From Pseudoduganella violaceinigra DSM 15887 (GTDB lineage: Bacteria; Pseudomonadota; Gammaproteobacteria; Burkholderiales; Burkholderiaceae_D): 64,000 nt of DNA. A model generated the notes under the pieces. It was not told the origin of the DNA, did not search any database, and worked only from the letters and a program-made list of their open reading frames with translations. Below, in pieces: positions 45,871 to 59,858 of the stretch (the stretch's first letter is position 1; every line of letters begins with the position of its first letter). The translations under genes and the position numbers were made by a program. The stretch covers positions 310,001-374,000 of the forward strand of contig NZ_AUDI01000004.1 of the NCBI RefSeq assembly GCF_000425385.1, written 5' to 3'.

Positions 45871-46041
45871 TCAACGCTTTCCGCTACGGCTGGAGGGCGT
45901 TTTCTTGTCCGTCTTTGGTTGGCGGCCGACATCCGATTGCTGGTTCGATGGTTGCGCGCCCGACAGCGAACCCTGGTCCGCAGCCTGGCGCGTGCCCGAA
46001 CTCGAACCCTGCTTGCTCGACTGTTGCCTGGACTTTTTCAT
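45871..46041 (-). CDS. 56-residue Ser/Gln/Lys-rich protein (unannotated-size small gene)
   Basis: On the minus strand ATG 46041 opens a 56-codon frame closed by TGA at 45871-45873. It encodes a highly polar, disordered protein starting MKKSRQQSSKQGSSSG and ending TPSSRSGKR. AAGGA lies about seven bases upstream of the ATG, a good ribosome-binding site. No hydrophobic segment or cysteine is present. The composition resembles small stress or nucleic-acid-associated proteins, but the function is unknown. Support rests on the Shine-Dalgarno and biased composition, so it needs homologues to be sure. Confidence 0.6.
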   Translation of the reverse strand: MKKSRQQSSKQGSSSGTRQAADQGSLSGAQPSNQQSDVGRQPKTDKKTPSSRSGKR

Positions 46042-46121
46042 GATAGTTCCTTTCTAAAGGATCGGAACTTCATCATGCTTTGTGTAATAGTAAAGGTGAA
46101 TCAGAAGCCAACTAGCAGGTT

Positions 46122-46146
46122 TGTAGGATTAGTCCTGCACCATTGT
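46122..46146 (+). promoter_or_regulatory. Operator-like palindrome, copy 2 (DUF1631 promoter)
   Basis: TGTAGGATTAGTCCTGCA (near-perfect symmetry around TTAG) followed by CCATTGT. It shares TAGTCCT-R-CA-M-CATTGT with the site at 14806-14822. Further on, ATAATGTGCGACAAT (46223-46237) parallels ATAATGTGCGGTAAT at 14922-14936. AATAAT at 46222-46227 is a likely -10. Confidence 0.5.
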
Positions 46147-46266
46147 GGTGCGAGCTCAACAGTTTTGCGGCATTCAATAAAATATTTGCAGATTCTTTTC
46201 GTTTGGCCATTGCCGGGTGGAAATAATGTGCGACAATTCGAATAACCCTCAAAGTCAGGCACTAAC

Positions 46267-48993
46267 ATGTTTCCAGAAAACCCAACATCTGCGGCGCAAA
46301 AAAAGGCGGTTACGCCGCGGCATGCTTTGCTGGAAACGTTGATTACCCTGGTCAAGAAGCATGTCAGCGAGCAGTTCAACGAATTGTCCACCGAGTGGGC
46401 CGGCGACCTGGTCGACGTGACCGAGGCCGGCGACGTCAAGAATTTGCAGGCCCGCCTGCGCGCAGGGAACCGCCTGCGCACCGATCATTACGCCTTCCTT
46501 ACTACTTTCACCAAGCAGCTGGAGAGTGATCTCCGCAGCGAGATCGCGCTGCTGGCTCCCGGTCAGAAAGTCCAGGCCCCCAAGCTGGCCGATATGCTGT
46601 CGCTGGTGTCCATGGAAGAAATGGACACCAAGGTGAGCCTGAGCAGCTTCAGCAAGGCGTTTGAGATCAAGTATTCCGATGCCTTGGCGACGCTGAATGT
46701 GCGCCTGGCTTTCCTGCTTGACCGCGAGATCCTGCGGATCAACCAGAACCCTTTCCGTCCTGAAGTGTTCCTGGGGGCGTTCCAGCAAGCTTGGGTGGAC
46801 TTTATCCAGGACGAGGAAGGCAACGAGCTGATGAAGTCGTTCCTCCGTCCGGACGACTTCTTCAATCTGGCCCCCATGCTGGATGAGCTGAACACCGCGC
46901 TTGAGCGCAAGGGTGTCGGCCCGGGCTCGGTGGAAAAGCACAAGTCGCGCCGCGCGGACTCGCACGACGCCTCGCAATCCTCACGCAAAAAGAACCAGCA
47001 AGCGGACCTGGCCGAGCAACTGCGTCAATTCTTCTCCGGCGCCGGTGATCCTCAGGCTGGCGGCAATGCTGGGCCGAGTGGTTTCGACCAGTTGGGCGAC
47101 CTCGATCTTTCCCTGCCAACCCTGAGCGTGGCGCCCGGCCTGTATGGCGCGCCGGCCCACATGGCGGATCACTCGGGTGCGCATGCGGGCGCCGCACCGG
47201 CGATGCACGCAGCGGGCCAGTCCATGCCGGCACCGGGGATGGTGCCAGGCGTTCCGCTGCAGGGTGCTGCGCCGATGATGGCTGGCGTCCCGGGCGCGCC
47301 CATGGCGGGCGGCATGATGATTCCTTCCGGCGGCGTTGTCGCCGGTGGCGGCATGCCTGTCGGCGGTCCGGCGATGGCTGGCGCTGGTGTGCCAGGCGGC
47401 ATGATGGCGGGCGTGTCGGTGCCTGGCGTGCCGGGCGGCGTGGCCGTTCCGCAAGGCGGATGGGTGCAAGGACCGGCCCAAGGCTTCCATGGCGGCGCCA
47501 ATAATGAGGCGGCCCAGCGCGCATCGCTACTGAACGCCAAAGAGCCGCTGATGAATTTCCTGGCGCAGTTGCAGCGCTCTGTGCCGTCCGGCGCGGTATT
47601 TACGGGCGGCGATATCGGTGCACTGCCGGTACCAGGCCTGGGCGGCGCCTTTACCCCGGCGCTGGCTTCTGCGCCGGCGCAGGCTGGCGGAGGCGTCATG
47701 CCGGCCCCGGGCTTTGCCGTCGGCGGCGGTTCGATGGGCAATGTCTTCCTGTTGCCGCAGATCAAGGAACAGGCGCCGGCAGGCAGCCTGAGCCGCGCTG
47801 ACGAGGGCACGATTGACTTGCTGTCGGCGGTGTTCGACACCGTGTTCCGCGACCAGAGTATTTCGCCTGAAATCCGCAACCTGATCCGCTTCCTGCAGAT
47901 TCCGGTGCTGAAGGCGGCCCTGGTCGACAAGAATTTCTTCTTCCAGGAAGCGCACCCGGCGCGCCGCATGATCGAGCTGCTGTCGCGCATGGGCTGGGAG
48001 AACCACAAGGATCCGGATGATCCGCTGTACAAAGCCATGCAGCGCAGCGTGGAAATGGTCAGCAAGGACCATGAAGAAGAGCTGACCGTCTTCACCGAGG
48101 CGGTCAATGAGCTGGAAGCGTCGATCAAGGCGGACGAAGCGGCTGCCGCGGCGGCCATGGCGGAGCCGATCGCCCAGGCGCTGAAGCAGGAAAAAATGTC
48201 GGTGGCCGCCAAGTCGGCCAAGGATGCCGTGGCGCTGCGCATCGGCACCGGCGAAGTGGTGGCCATTGTCGAGGCCTTCCTGGAAAACAAGTGGGTCTCG
48301 GTGCTGACGATTGCCTACAGCGTCGAAGGCGAGAAGCCGGGCGCGGTGAACAACGCGACCCAGACCATGGATGACCTGATCTGGAGCGTGCGTCCGAAGT
48401 TTAGCCAGGATGACCGCAAGAAGTTGATCGCCAAGCTGCCGGGCTTGCTGTCCACGCTGAACAAGTGGCTCGATGTGATCAAGTGGCAGGATGCCGACCG
48501 CCTGCAATTCTTCGCCGAACTGGCTGAGTGCCATGCTTCGATCGTGCGTGCGCCGATCGAGATGTCGCCGGATCGCCAGGTTGAGATCGCGATGGAAGTG
48601 GCAAAGCAGGACGCCGAGCGCCGCATCCAGTTGCAAGCGGTGACCGAAGTGAAGGCGGAAGAAGCGCCGCAGGAGGACGACGACGCCACGATCGAGGTCG
48701 ACAGCCTGACACGCGGCATGTGGCTGGAGTTCGACCAGGACGACGGCAGCAAGCGCAAAGTCAAGCTGGCCTGGATCAGCCCTCTGAAGACGCTGTATAT
48801 CTTCTCCACCAGCGGGCGCCAGGAAGCGTTCTCGATTACGGGCGAGGCCATGGCGCAGCAGTTCCGCGAAGGCACCGTGCGCCCGATCCGCACCGAGGGC
48901 GTGGTGGCTGCCGCGCTGTCGATCGCCATGGGCGGCGTCGCGGCGGTCAACGACGACCACCACGACATGCCGGCCAACGGCACCGCGTCTTAA
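46267..48993 (+). CDS. DUF1631 family protein
   Basis: A 908-residue cytoplasmic protein of the DUF1631 family, known mainly from Beta- and Gammaproteobacteria and without an assigned function. The N-terminal part (about 20-230) and the C-terminal part (about 500-880: LIRFLQIPVLKAALVDKNFF, LWSVRPKFSQDDRKKLI-like, TRGMWLEFDQDDGSKRKVKLAWISP) carry the family signatures. They are joined by a ~150-residue Gly/Met/Pro/Ala-rich linker (about 290-420) that must be flexible. The promoter region carries the operator-like palindrome shared with the 14.8-kb region. Its stop shares TTAA with the phosphatase gene. Confidence 0.85.
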   Translation: MFPENPTSAAQKKAVTPRHALLETLITLVKKHVSEQFNELSTEWAGDLVDVTEAGDVKNLQARLRAGNRLRTDHYAFLTTFTKQLESDLRSEIALLAPGQKVQAPKLADMLSLVSMEEMDTKVSLSSFSKAFEIKYSDALATLNVRLAFLLDREILRINQNPFRPEVFLGAFQQAWVDFIQDEEGNELMKSFLRPDDFFNLAPMLDELNTALERKGVGPGSVEKHKSRRADSHDASQSSRKKNQQADLAEQLRQFFSGAGDPQAGGNAGPSGFDQLGDLDLSLPTLSVAPGLYGAPAHMADHSGAHAGAAPAMHAAGQSMPAPGMVPGVPLQGAAPMMAGVPGAPMAGGMMIPSGGVVAGGGMPVGGPAMAGAGVPGGMMAGVSVPGVPGGVAVPQGGWVQGPAQGFHGGANNEAAQRASLLNAKEPLMNFLAQLQRSVPSGAVFTGGDIGALPVPGLGGAFTPALASAPAQAGGGVMPAPGFAVGGGSMGNVFLLPQIKEQAPAGSLSRADEGTIDLLSAVFDTVFRDQSISPEIRNLIRFLQIPVLKAALVDKNFFFQEAHPARRMIELLSRMGWENHKDPDDPLYKAMQRSVEMVSKDHEEELTVFTEAVNELEASIKADEAAAAAAMAEPIAQALKQEKMSVAAKSAKDAVALRIGTGEVVAIVEAFLENKWVSVLTIAYSVEGEKPGAVNNATQTMDDLIWSVRPKFSQDDRKKLIAKLPGLLSTLNKWLDVIKWQDADRLQFFAELAECHASIVRAPIEMSPDRQVEIAMEVAKQDAERRIQLQAVTEVKAEEAPQEDDDATIEVDSLTRGMWLEFDQDDGSKRKVKLAWISPLKTLYIFSTSGRQEAFSITGEAMAQQFREGTVRPIRTEGVVAAALSIAMGGVAAVNDDHHDMPANGTAS

Positions 48994-49460
48994 GTCTTGC
49001 GCAGGACGGCGATCAGGCCGTCCGCCGCATCTTCAATGTAGTCCAGCACCAGGTCGAAGCCGTTTGCGCCACCGTAGTAGGGGTCGGGCACCACGTCCGA
49101 TCCGGAGCGCGAGGCAAATTCCATGAACAGCCTGACTTTGTGCCTGTGCTGCGCAGGGCAGGCGCGCAGCAGGGTTTCCAGGTTGTCATGATCCATGGCC
49201 AGCACAACATCGAAACGCTCGAAGTCGTCGGCGGCGACCTGGCGCGCGCGCTGGGCGCTGAGGCCGTAGCCGCGGGCGGCCGCATGGCTGGCCGAGCGCG
49301 GGTCGGGCGGATTGCCGATATGGTAGGCGTGGGTGCCTGCCGAATCGATGTGCAAAGCGAGCCCGGCGGCCTGCGCGCGGGTGCGGAATACACCCTCCGC
49401 GGTCGGCGAGCGACAAATGTTACCCATGCATACAAACAGGATCGCGGTTCCAGCCTTCAT
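48990..49460 (-). CDS. Low-molecular-weight protein-tyrosine phosphatase
   Basis: A 156-residue phosphatase. The P-loop CMGNICRSP has nucleophile Cys11 and Arg17, and the general acid Asp is in VVPDPYYGG near residue 124. Relatives dephosphorylate tyrosine kinases of exopolysaccharide synthesis or arsenate. No kinase gene is nearby. It is convergent with DUF1631 and divergent from smc. Confidence 0.92.
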   Translation of the reverse strand: MKAGTAILFVCMGNICRSPTAEGVFRTRAQAAGLALHIDSAGTHAYHIGNPPDPRSASHAAARGYGLSAQRARQVAADDFERFDVVLAMDHDNLETLLRACPAQHRHKVRLFMEFASRSGSDVVPDPYYGGANGFDLVLDYIEDAADGLIAVLRKT

Positions 49461-49464
49461 TTTG

Positions 49465-49493
49465 TTCTTGCCCTACAGGGAAAATGGTATGAT
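49465..49493 (+). promoter_or_regulatory. Candidate sigma-70 promoter of smc
   Basis: TTCTTG (49465-49470) and TATGAT (49488-49493) with a 17-bp spacer, 47 bp before the smc start. The -10 is good; the -35 matches only partly. Confidence 0.5.
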
Positions 49494-49539
49494 TAGCCAC
49501 TTTTTTAACACGTCCCAGCGGGCGAAGTACAGATAAAAC

Positions 49540-52500
49540 GTGCGTCTATCTTCCATTAAATTGTCGGGATTTAAGTCGTTCGTCGATCCCACCAATTTCC
49601 AGGTACCCGGACAGCTGGTCGGCGTGGTTGGTCCAAACGGTTGCGGCAAGTCCAATATTATCGACGCTGTGCGCTGGGTGCTGGGCGAATCGAAGGCGTC
49701 CGAGCTGCGCGGCGAGTCGATGCAGGACGTGATTTTCAACGGTTCCACCCATCGCAAGCCGGCCGGCCGCGCATCCGTGGAGCTGGTGTTCGACAACCAG
49801 GAGGGCAAGGCGTCCGGCCAATGGGGCCAGTACGCCGAGATCGCGGTCAAGCGCACGCTCACGCGCGACGGCACGTCCACCTATTACATCAACGGCCAGC
49901 CGGTGCGCCGGCGCGACATCCAGGACATCTTCCTCGGCACCGGTCTTGGTCCGCGCGCCTACGCGATCATCGGCCAGGGCATGATTTCGCGCATTATCGA
50001 ATCGCGTCCGGAAGAGTTGCGCGTCTTCCTGGAAGAGGCGGCGGGCGTCTCGAAGTACAAGGAACGGCGCCGCGAGACGGAAAACCGGCTGCATGACACG
50101 CGCGAAAACCTGTTGCGCGTGGATGACATCCTGCGCGAGTTGAACAACAACCTGGAGAAGCTGGAAGGCCAGGCCGCCGTGGCGACCAAGTTCCACCAGC
50201 TGCAGTCGGACCAGGATGAGAAGCAGAAGCTGCTCTGGCTGCTGCGCAAGAACGAGGCCCAGAACGAGCAGGCCAAGTACTTCCGCGAGATGGAGCAGGC
50301 GCAGAACGACCTGGAAGAGCAGACCGCGAAACTGCGCAATGTGGAATTGACCCTGGAGCAGATGCGCCAGGCCCACTTCGCCGTCGGCGACCGCCTGCAC
50401 CAGGCGCAGGGTCACCTGTACCAGACCAACGCCGAAATCGGCAGCCTGGAAGCCCAGATCAAGTTCGTGATCGAATCGCGCACCCGCCTGCAGCAGCAGC
50501 TGGCCACCCTGACCGCACAGCGCGACCAGTGGCAGCAGCAGGCGGAGGAGTACAGCGGCCAGGTGGCCGAGGCGGAAATCAATCTGGAGGAACTCTCGGC
50601 CCGGGTGGAGGAAGCGCGCATGCTGGCCGAGCAGAAGGGCGAACTGCTGCCGGTGCTGGAGCAGGAATGGCGCGAAGCGCAGACCCGGAGCACGGAGTCG
50701 CGCGCCCGCATCATGCAAGCGCAGCAGCAACTGGAGCTGGAGTCGGCGCACCAGCGCAACGCCTCCAACATCCTGGCCGGCCTGGCCACGCGCAAGGAGC
50801 GCCTGCAGCAGGAAAAGGGCGGCCTTGCCATGCCCGATTCCTCGCATCTGTCGAACCTGAAGATGCAGCTGGAGGAAAAGCAGCAATCGCTGGAAGAGCA
50901 GAACATGATGCTCGACGAGGCGATGGATCAGCAGCCCAAGCTGGAAGAGGAGCGCCAGGCGGCGCAGGCTGCGGTGCAATCCGAGTCCGCCGCCACCCAC
51001 CAGCTGGAAGCGCGCCTGAATGCGCTGCGCCAGCTGCAGGAGCGCGTGCAGACCGAAGGCAAGATCACGCCATGGCTGCAAAAACATGAATTGAACGAGC
51101 TGCCGCGGCTGTGGCAGAAGCTGGACATCGAAACGGGATGGGAGACGGCGCTCGAAGCCGTGCTGCGCGAGCGCACCTCGGCGCTGCAGGTGTCCAATAT
51201 CGAATGGGCCAAGCATTTCTTCAGCGATGCGCCGCCGGCCAAGCTGGCGCTGTTCGCCCCCGCCGTTGCCGCTGCCACGCCCGCCAATACCGGCGCAGGC
51301 GCGCTGCGCCCGTTCGTGGACCTGCTGAAGCTGAACGATCCCGGACTGCGCGGCGTGCTGCAGGACTGGCTGCACAATGTCTTCCTGGCCGAGGACAGTG
51401 CCGGCGCCTTTGCCGCGCGCGGCACCTTGCCGGCCGGCGGTTGCTTCGTCACCAAGCAAGGCCACATCATCACCCAGTCGTCGGTGCGCTTCTACGCGGC
51501 CGACGACGAGCAGGCCGGCATGCTGGGCCGCCAGCACGAGATCGAGAACATCACCAAGCAGCTGCGCGCCCAGTCCATGCTGGCGGAAGAGGCCCGCGGA
51601 CGGGCAGTGCGCGCCGACGCGGCCGTGGGCAACCATGGCCGCCTGCTGACCGAGCTGCGCGCCAAGGTCCAGAGCCTGACCGCCAGCGTGCATACCCTGC
51701 AGCTGGAAGTGGTCAAGCTGTCGGAAATCGAAGCCCGCTTCAACCAGCGCAGCAACCAGATCGAGAGCGACCTGGCCGAGATCGCGGCGCAGGAGGAAGA
51801 GCAGATGCAGGTCAAGCTCGAATCGGAGGAGAAATTCGAGCAGCTGGATATGGAGCTTGGCAACCTGCAAGGCGAGCACGAAGACGGCCAGACCGCTTTC
51901 ATGCTCAAGGAGCAGCGCCTGGCCGATGCCCGCGAAGCCCTGCGCGAGCTGGAACGCAAGGCGCAGGAGGCGGAATTCGCCGAGAAGTCCGGCCGCAACC
52001 GCATCGACGAACTGCGCCGCAGCATCGCCACCGCCACCGCGCAAGTGGCGCAGGTGGCCGAGAGCCTGCAGGCGGGCAAGCTGGAACTGGAAGGACTGGA
52101 AGCCGGCACCGCCAACGAGGGCTTGCAGGATCTGCTGGACCGCCGCACGCAGCAAGAGCGCGCGCTGGCCGACGCCCGCCATGAGCTGGACCAGATCACG
52201 CAGCAATTGCGCCAGTTCGAAGACTCGCGCATGCAGTCGGAGCGCAGCCTGCAGCCGCAGCGCGACAAGATCACCGAGATGCAGCTGAAGGAGCAGGCCG
52301 CGCGCCTGAACCAGGAGCAGTTCGCCCAGCAACTGGCCGAGGTCCAGGCCGACGAAGCGGCGCTGGCCGAGAAGCTGCACCCGGACATGAAGGCTTCCTA
52401 CCTGCAGGGCGAAGTAACGCGCCTGACCAACGCCATCGCCGCCCTTGGTGCCGTCAACCTGGCGGCCCTGGACGAACTGGCGACGGCGTCCGAGCGCAAG

Positions 52501-53066
52501 AACTTCCTCGACGCGCAGAACCGCGACCTGAACGAGGCCATTGCGACGCTGGAAGACGCGATCACCAAGATCGACAAGGAAACGCGCGACCTGCTGCAGG
52601 ATACCTTCGACCGCGTCAACCAGAGCTTCTCCGAACTGTTCCCGATCCTGTTCGGCGGCGGCCAGGCCAAGCTGACCATGACGGGCGAGGAGATCCTCGA
52701 CTCCGGCGTGCAGGTCATGGCCCAGCCGCCCGGCAAGAAGAACGCCACCATCCACCTGCTGTCCGGCGGCGAAAAAGCGCTGACCGCAACGGCCCTGGTG
52801 TTCTCCATGTTCCGCCTGAATCCCGCGCCGTTCTGCCTTCTGGACGAGGTGGACGCGCCGTTGGACGACGCCAATACCGAGCGCTTCTGCCGCATGGTCA
52901 AGCGCATGTCCGACCAGACCCAATTCCTCTTCATTTCGCACAACAAGATTGCGATGGAGATGGCCAACCAATTGATCGGTGTGACGATGCAGGAACAAGG
53001 CGTGTCGCGCATCGTGGCGGTGGACATGGAATCCGCCGCATCCTTCGCTACTGAGGCTCAAGCAGC

Positions 53067-53070
<4 letters not shown>
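49540..53070 (+). CDS. smc: Chromosome segregation protein SMC
   Basis: A 1,176-residue condensin ATPase that compacts and segregates the chromosome with ScpA/ScpB. Walker A GPNGCGKSN is at 31-39. Two long coiled coils (about 170-500 and 660-1000, rich in Glu/Gln/Ala) flank the hinge (about 510-640). The signature LLSGGEKAL is near 1073 and Walker B CLLDEVDAPLDD near 1097. The start is GTG 49540, which gives the standard MRLSSIKLSGFKSF. It overlaps zipA by four bases (ATGA). Confidence 0.97.
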
Positions 53071-56560
<3,490 letters not shown>

Positions 56561-56562
56561 AC

Positions 56563-57099
56563 ATGGCTGTGCGTGAAATTCTGAAGATGGGCGATCCAAG
56601 GCTGCTGCGCGTGGCCGAGCCGGTGCGCGAGTTCAACACCAAGGAATTGCACGCCCTGATCGTCGACATGTTCGACACCATGCATGCCGCCAACGGCGCC
56701 GGCCTGGCCGCACCGCAGATCGGCGTCAACCTGCAGCTGGTGATCTACGGCTTCAAGACTAACACGCGCTACCCGGATGCGCCGCAAGTGCCGGAAACAG
56801 TGCTGATCAATCCCGTCCTGACGCCGCTTGGCGACGACATGGACGAGGCCTTCGAGGGCTGTCTGTCGGTGCCGGGTCTGCGCGGCAGCGTGCCGCGTTT
56901 CACCCGCCTGCATTACGAGGGCTTCGACCAGTTCGGCGAACGCATCGTGCGCGATGCCGACGGATTCCATGCGCGCGTGGTGCAGCATGAAGTCGATCAT
57001 TTGCTGGGCATCCTTTATCCAGCACGGATCCGGGACTTCTCCAAGTTCGGATTTACGTCGGTGTTGTTCCCCGACCTCGACCCGGGCGACGACGACTGA
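56563..57099 (+). CDS. def: Peptide deformylase
   Basis: A 178-residue metalloenzyme that removes the formyl group from nascent proteins. All three motifs are intact: [10 protein letters not shown] (45-54), EGCLSVPG with metal ligand Cys100, and HEVDH (142-146) with two His ligands. It follows ligA by 2 bp, away from the fmt gene that often accompanies def, so it may be a second copy in the genome. Confidence 0.95.
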   Translation: MAVREILKMGDPRLLRVAEPVREFNTKELHALIVDMFDTMHAANGAGLAAPQIGVNLQLVIYGFKTNTRYPDAPQVPETVLINPVLTPLGDDMDEAFEGCLSVPGLRGSVPRFTRLHYEGFDQFGERIVRDADGFHARVVQHEVDHLLGILYPARIRDFSKFGFTSVLFPDLDPGDDD

Positions 57100-57107
57100 G
57101 CCCGCGG

Positions 57108-57136
57108 TTGGCGGCATGGCCAATCTGGCGTAATAT
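57108..57136 (+). promoter_or_regulatory. Candidate sigma-70 promoter of the OPT transporter operon
   Basis: TTGGCG (57108-57113) and TAATAT (57131-57136) with a 17-bp spacer, about 43 bp before the transporter ATG. Confidence 0.5.
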
Positions 57137-57178
57137 CCCGGCAAGTTTGTTTCTTGATCAATACAACGGATTTCCCAG

Positions 57179-59161
57179 ATGAGCATCCCGTCGCACAACA
57201 ACCCGCTCGAATTCAGCATCCGAGGCATTGTCCTCGGCGTGCTGATTACCCTGATCTTCACAGCGGCGCAGGTTTACCTCGGCCTGAAAGTCGGCCTGAC
57301 CTTCGCCACCTCGATTCCCGCGGCCGTGATTTCCATGGCCCTGCTCAGCGCATTCAAGGATGCGACGATCCAGGAAAACAATATCGTGCAGACCATCGCC
57401 TCCGCCGCGGGCACGCTGGCGTCGGTGATCTTCGTGCTGCCTGGACTGCTGATGATCGGCTGGTGGGCGGAAATCCCGTTCTGGCCGACCTTCGGCGCTT
57501 GCGCGGTGGGCGGCGTGCTGGGCGTGATGTACACCATGCCGCTGCGCCGCGCGCTGGTGTCGCAATCGGACTTGCCGTATCCGGAAGGCGTAGCCGCGGC
57601 GGAAGTGCTGAAGGTGGGCACCCAGTCCCGCGCCGGCGCGCAAGAAGGCAAGGCCGGCCTGTGGGCTGTGATCTGGGGCTCGGTCGCTTCTGCCGTATTC
57701 GCCTTCCTCGGCGCGGCCAAGCTGATCGCCAGCGAGGTGGCGGCCTTCGTCCGCGTCGGCGGCGGTTCCACCGGCATGGGCGCGTCGAGCTCCCTGGCCT
57801 TGGTCGGCGCCGGCCACCTGATGGGCATTAGCGTCGGCGTCGCCATGCTGGTCGGCCTGGTGATCGCCTGGGGCGTGCTGGTGCCGCTGCTGACCAATTT
57901 GGACCCGCAGCCGGCAATGAGCGCCGCCGACCATGCCTTGCAGGTGTGGAGCACCAAGGTGCGCATGATGGGCGCCGGAACCATCGGCGCTGCCGCAATC
58001 GTTACGCTCGCCACGCTGGGCAAACCGGTGCTGGGCGGCCTGAAGTCCGCGCTGGAAACCGCGCGCCGCGTGAAAGCGGGCGGTGCGGACGTGCCGCGCG
58101 AAGACAAGGATATTCCGGTGTTCATCGTCGGCCTGGTGACCCTGCTGGCCATGGTGCCGGCAGGCTGGCTGCTGGCCTCCTTCCTGAAAGGCGGCGCGCT
58201 GGCCTCGATTTCCACCCCGCTGGTCCTGGTGGGCATCGCCTATATCGCCATTGCCGGCATGATGGCCGCCGCCGTGTGCGGCTATATGGCCGGCCTGATC
58301 GGTTCGTCCAACTCGCCGGTGTCCGGCATCGCGATCCTGACCATCCTCGGCGCGGCGACTTCGGTCGGCGTGGTGGGCCGCCACATCATGGGCCCGGACA
58401 CGGCGCAGGCGCTGATCGCCTTTTCGCTGTTCGTCACCACGGTGGTGCTGGCGGTGGCGGTGATCGGTAACGACAACCTGCAGGATTTGAAAACCGGCCA
58501 ACTGGTCGGCGCTACGCCATGGAAGCAGCAGGTCGCCCTGATCATCGGCGTGTTCGCCGGTTCCTGTGTGGTGCCGCCTGTGCTGGAGCTGCTGAACCAT
58601 GCGTACGGCTTCGCCGGCGCCCCGAATGTCAACGCCATTTCCGCGCAGCCGCTGTCGGCCCCGCAGGCCACCTTGATTTCCACCCTGGCCAAAGGCGTGG
58701 TGGGCGGCGACCTGAAGTGGGACCTGATCGGCTACGGCGCACTGATTGGACTGGCGCTGGTGGCGCTCGACTTCATGCTGAAGCGCTCCAGCAGCAGCAA
58801 GTACAGCTGCGCGCCGCTGGGCGTCGGCCTGGCGATCTACCTGCCGTCGGCCGTAACTTCCCCGGTCGTGGTGGGCGCCATCGGCGGCTACTTCTTCGAA
58901 AAAGCCATGCGTGGCAAGAAGTACGGCGAAGGCGCTTCCCGCCTGGGCGTGCTGGTCATGTCCGGCTTCATCGTCGGCGAAAGCCTGTTCAATGTGGCGC
59001 TGGCCGGCTTGATCGTGCTGTCGAATAAGGGCGAGCCGGTGGCGATTGCCAACAGCATGTCCGAAGCGACCACGATGCTGATCGCGCTGGCCGTGGCGGC
59101 CGCCGTGGTGGTGGGCCTGTACCGCTGGTCGGCCAATTCGGCGCGCGCTATCGAGGCCTGA
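57179..59161 (+). CDS. OPT-family oligopeptide transporter
   Basis: A 660-residue inner-membrane protein with about 15 hydrophobic helices and OPT family signatures (GIVLGVLITLIFTAAQVYLG near the N-terminus; SDLPYPEGVAAAEVLKVG; GLIGSSNSPVSGIAILTILG). OPT proteins import peptides or metal-peptide complexes; the substrate is not evident. The next gene starts in a one-base overlap (TGATG), so transporter, membrane protein and reductase form an operon. Confidence 0.92.
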   Translation: MSIPSHNNPLEFSIRGIVLGVLITLIFTAAQVYLGLKVGLTFATSIPAAVISMALLSAFKDATIQENNIVQTIASAAGTLASVIFVLPGLLMIGWWAEIPFWPTFGACAVGGVLGVMYTMPLRRALVSQSDLPYPEGVAAAEVLKVGTQSRAGAQEGKAGLWAVIWGSVASAVFAFLGAAKLIASEVAAFVRVGGGSTGMGASSSLALVGAGHLMGISVGVAMLVGLVIAWGVLVPLLTNLDPQPAMSAADHALQVWSTKVRMMGAGTIGAAAIVTLATLGKPVLGGLKSALETARRVKAGGADVPREDKDIPVFIVGLVTLLAMVPAGWLLASFLKGGALASISTPLVLVGIAYIAIAGMMAAAVCGYMAGLIGSSNSPVSGIAILTILGAATSVGVVGRHIMGPDTAQALIAFSLFVTTVVLAVAVIGNDNLQDLKTGQLVGATPWKQQVALIIGVFAGSCVVPPVLELLNHAYGFAGAPNVNAISAQPLSAPQATLISTLAKGVVGGDLKWDLIGYGALIGLALVALDFMLKRSSSSKYSCAPLGVGLAIYLPSAVTSPVVVGAIGGYFFEKAMRGKKYGEGASRLGVLVMSGFIVGESLFNVALAGLIVLSNKGEPVAIANSMSEATTMLIALAVAAAVVVGLYRWSANSARAIEA

Positions 59162-59856
59162 TGGGCACAGGAGAAATCCTGCACAGCGCCGGCCAGGCCT
59201 TGTTCCTGATCGGCGCCGCCCCCTGGTCCCTGCTGGCGGGCGTGCTGGTTTTCTTCCTGGTGGCCGAAGTGCTGATGCTGGTCCCACGCATCGGCTTCGT
59301 TCTCAAATTCTGTGCGGCGGCCCTGCTGGCACCGCAAATCCTGGCGATGTTGCGCATCGCCTCCCTCGGCGAAACACCATCGCTGCGCATCCTCGCCGAT
59401 GTCATCTACCTGCCGCCATCGACCATGCTGGTGCTCTGCGGCTGCGCCTTGCTTCCCTTCTTCCTTGGCCTGTCTTACTTTGCGGCCAGCGGTCGCACGG
59501 TCGCCTTGCGCTTCTTCTTCGGCAACGTCCGCAGGCAGAAAGCGCCGGAGGCGCGCCATTTCCTGATCTTCAAATTGCTCATGACGGTGGCTGCATTGCC
59601 GTTCACCTATGTCGCGCCCGCGGTGGTGTTGAAAGGCTATATTGGCGGTAACGCGCTGGAGCAGGGCCTGCTGGCCGGAATGCTGTATTGGCCTTCGCTG
59701 GCGGCGCTGCTGATGCTGGCGCTGGGATTTGAACTGCTCGTTTGGCTGTTGCCGCGCCGCGTGACGGCGCTGCTGGCGGCGCCGCTGGTGGCAGCCTTCC
59801 TGTTGTTCCTGTTTGCTTTCACTTATGCGCTTTCCGTGCGCGCTTTTGGAGTGTGA
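59161..59856 (+). CDS. Membrane protein of unknown function
   Basis: A 231-residue protein with about six transmembrane helices (WSLLAGVLVFFLVAEVLMLV, FLIFKLLMTVAALPFTYVAP). I do not recognise the family. It overlaps the OPT transporter stop by one base and sits two bases before the aldo/keto reductase ATG, so it may be an accessory to the transporter. Confidence 0.8.
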   Translation: MGTGEILHSAGQALFLIGAAPWSLLAGVLVFFLVAEVLMLVPRIGFVLKFCAAALLAPQILAMLRIASLGETPSLRILADVIYLPPSTMLVLCGCALLPFFLGLSYFAASGRTVALRFFFGNVRRQKAPEARHFLIFKLLMTVAALPFTYVAPAVVLKGYIGGNALEQGLLAGMLYWPSLAALLMLALGFELLVWLLPRRVTALLAAPLVAAFLLFLFAFTYALSVRAFGV

Positions 59857-59858
59857 CC

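Noticed and set aside
45919..46245. 108-codon plus-strand open frame
   Set aside because: It mirrors the 56-residue minus-strand gene and runs through the DUF1631 promoter; composition is not protein-like.
49546..53061. 1,171-codon antisense open frame over smc
   Set aside because: Leu/Gln/His-rich mirror of coiled-coil codons.
57158..59287. 709-codon antisense open frame over the OPT transporter
   Set aside because: His/Arg/Gly-rich mirror of membrane-protein codons, no start context.
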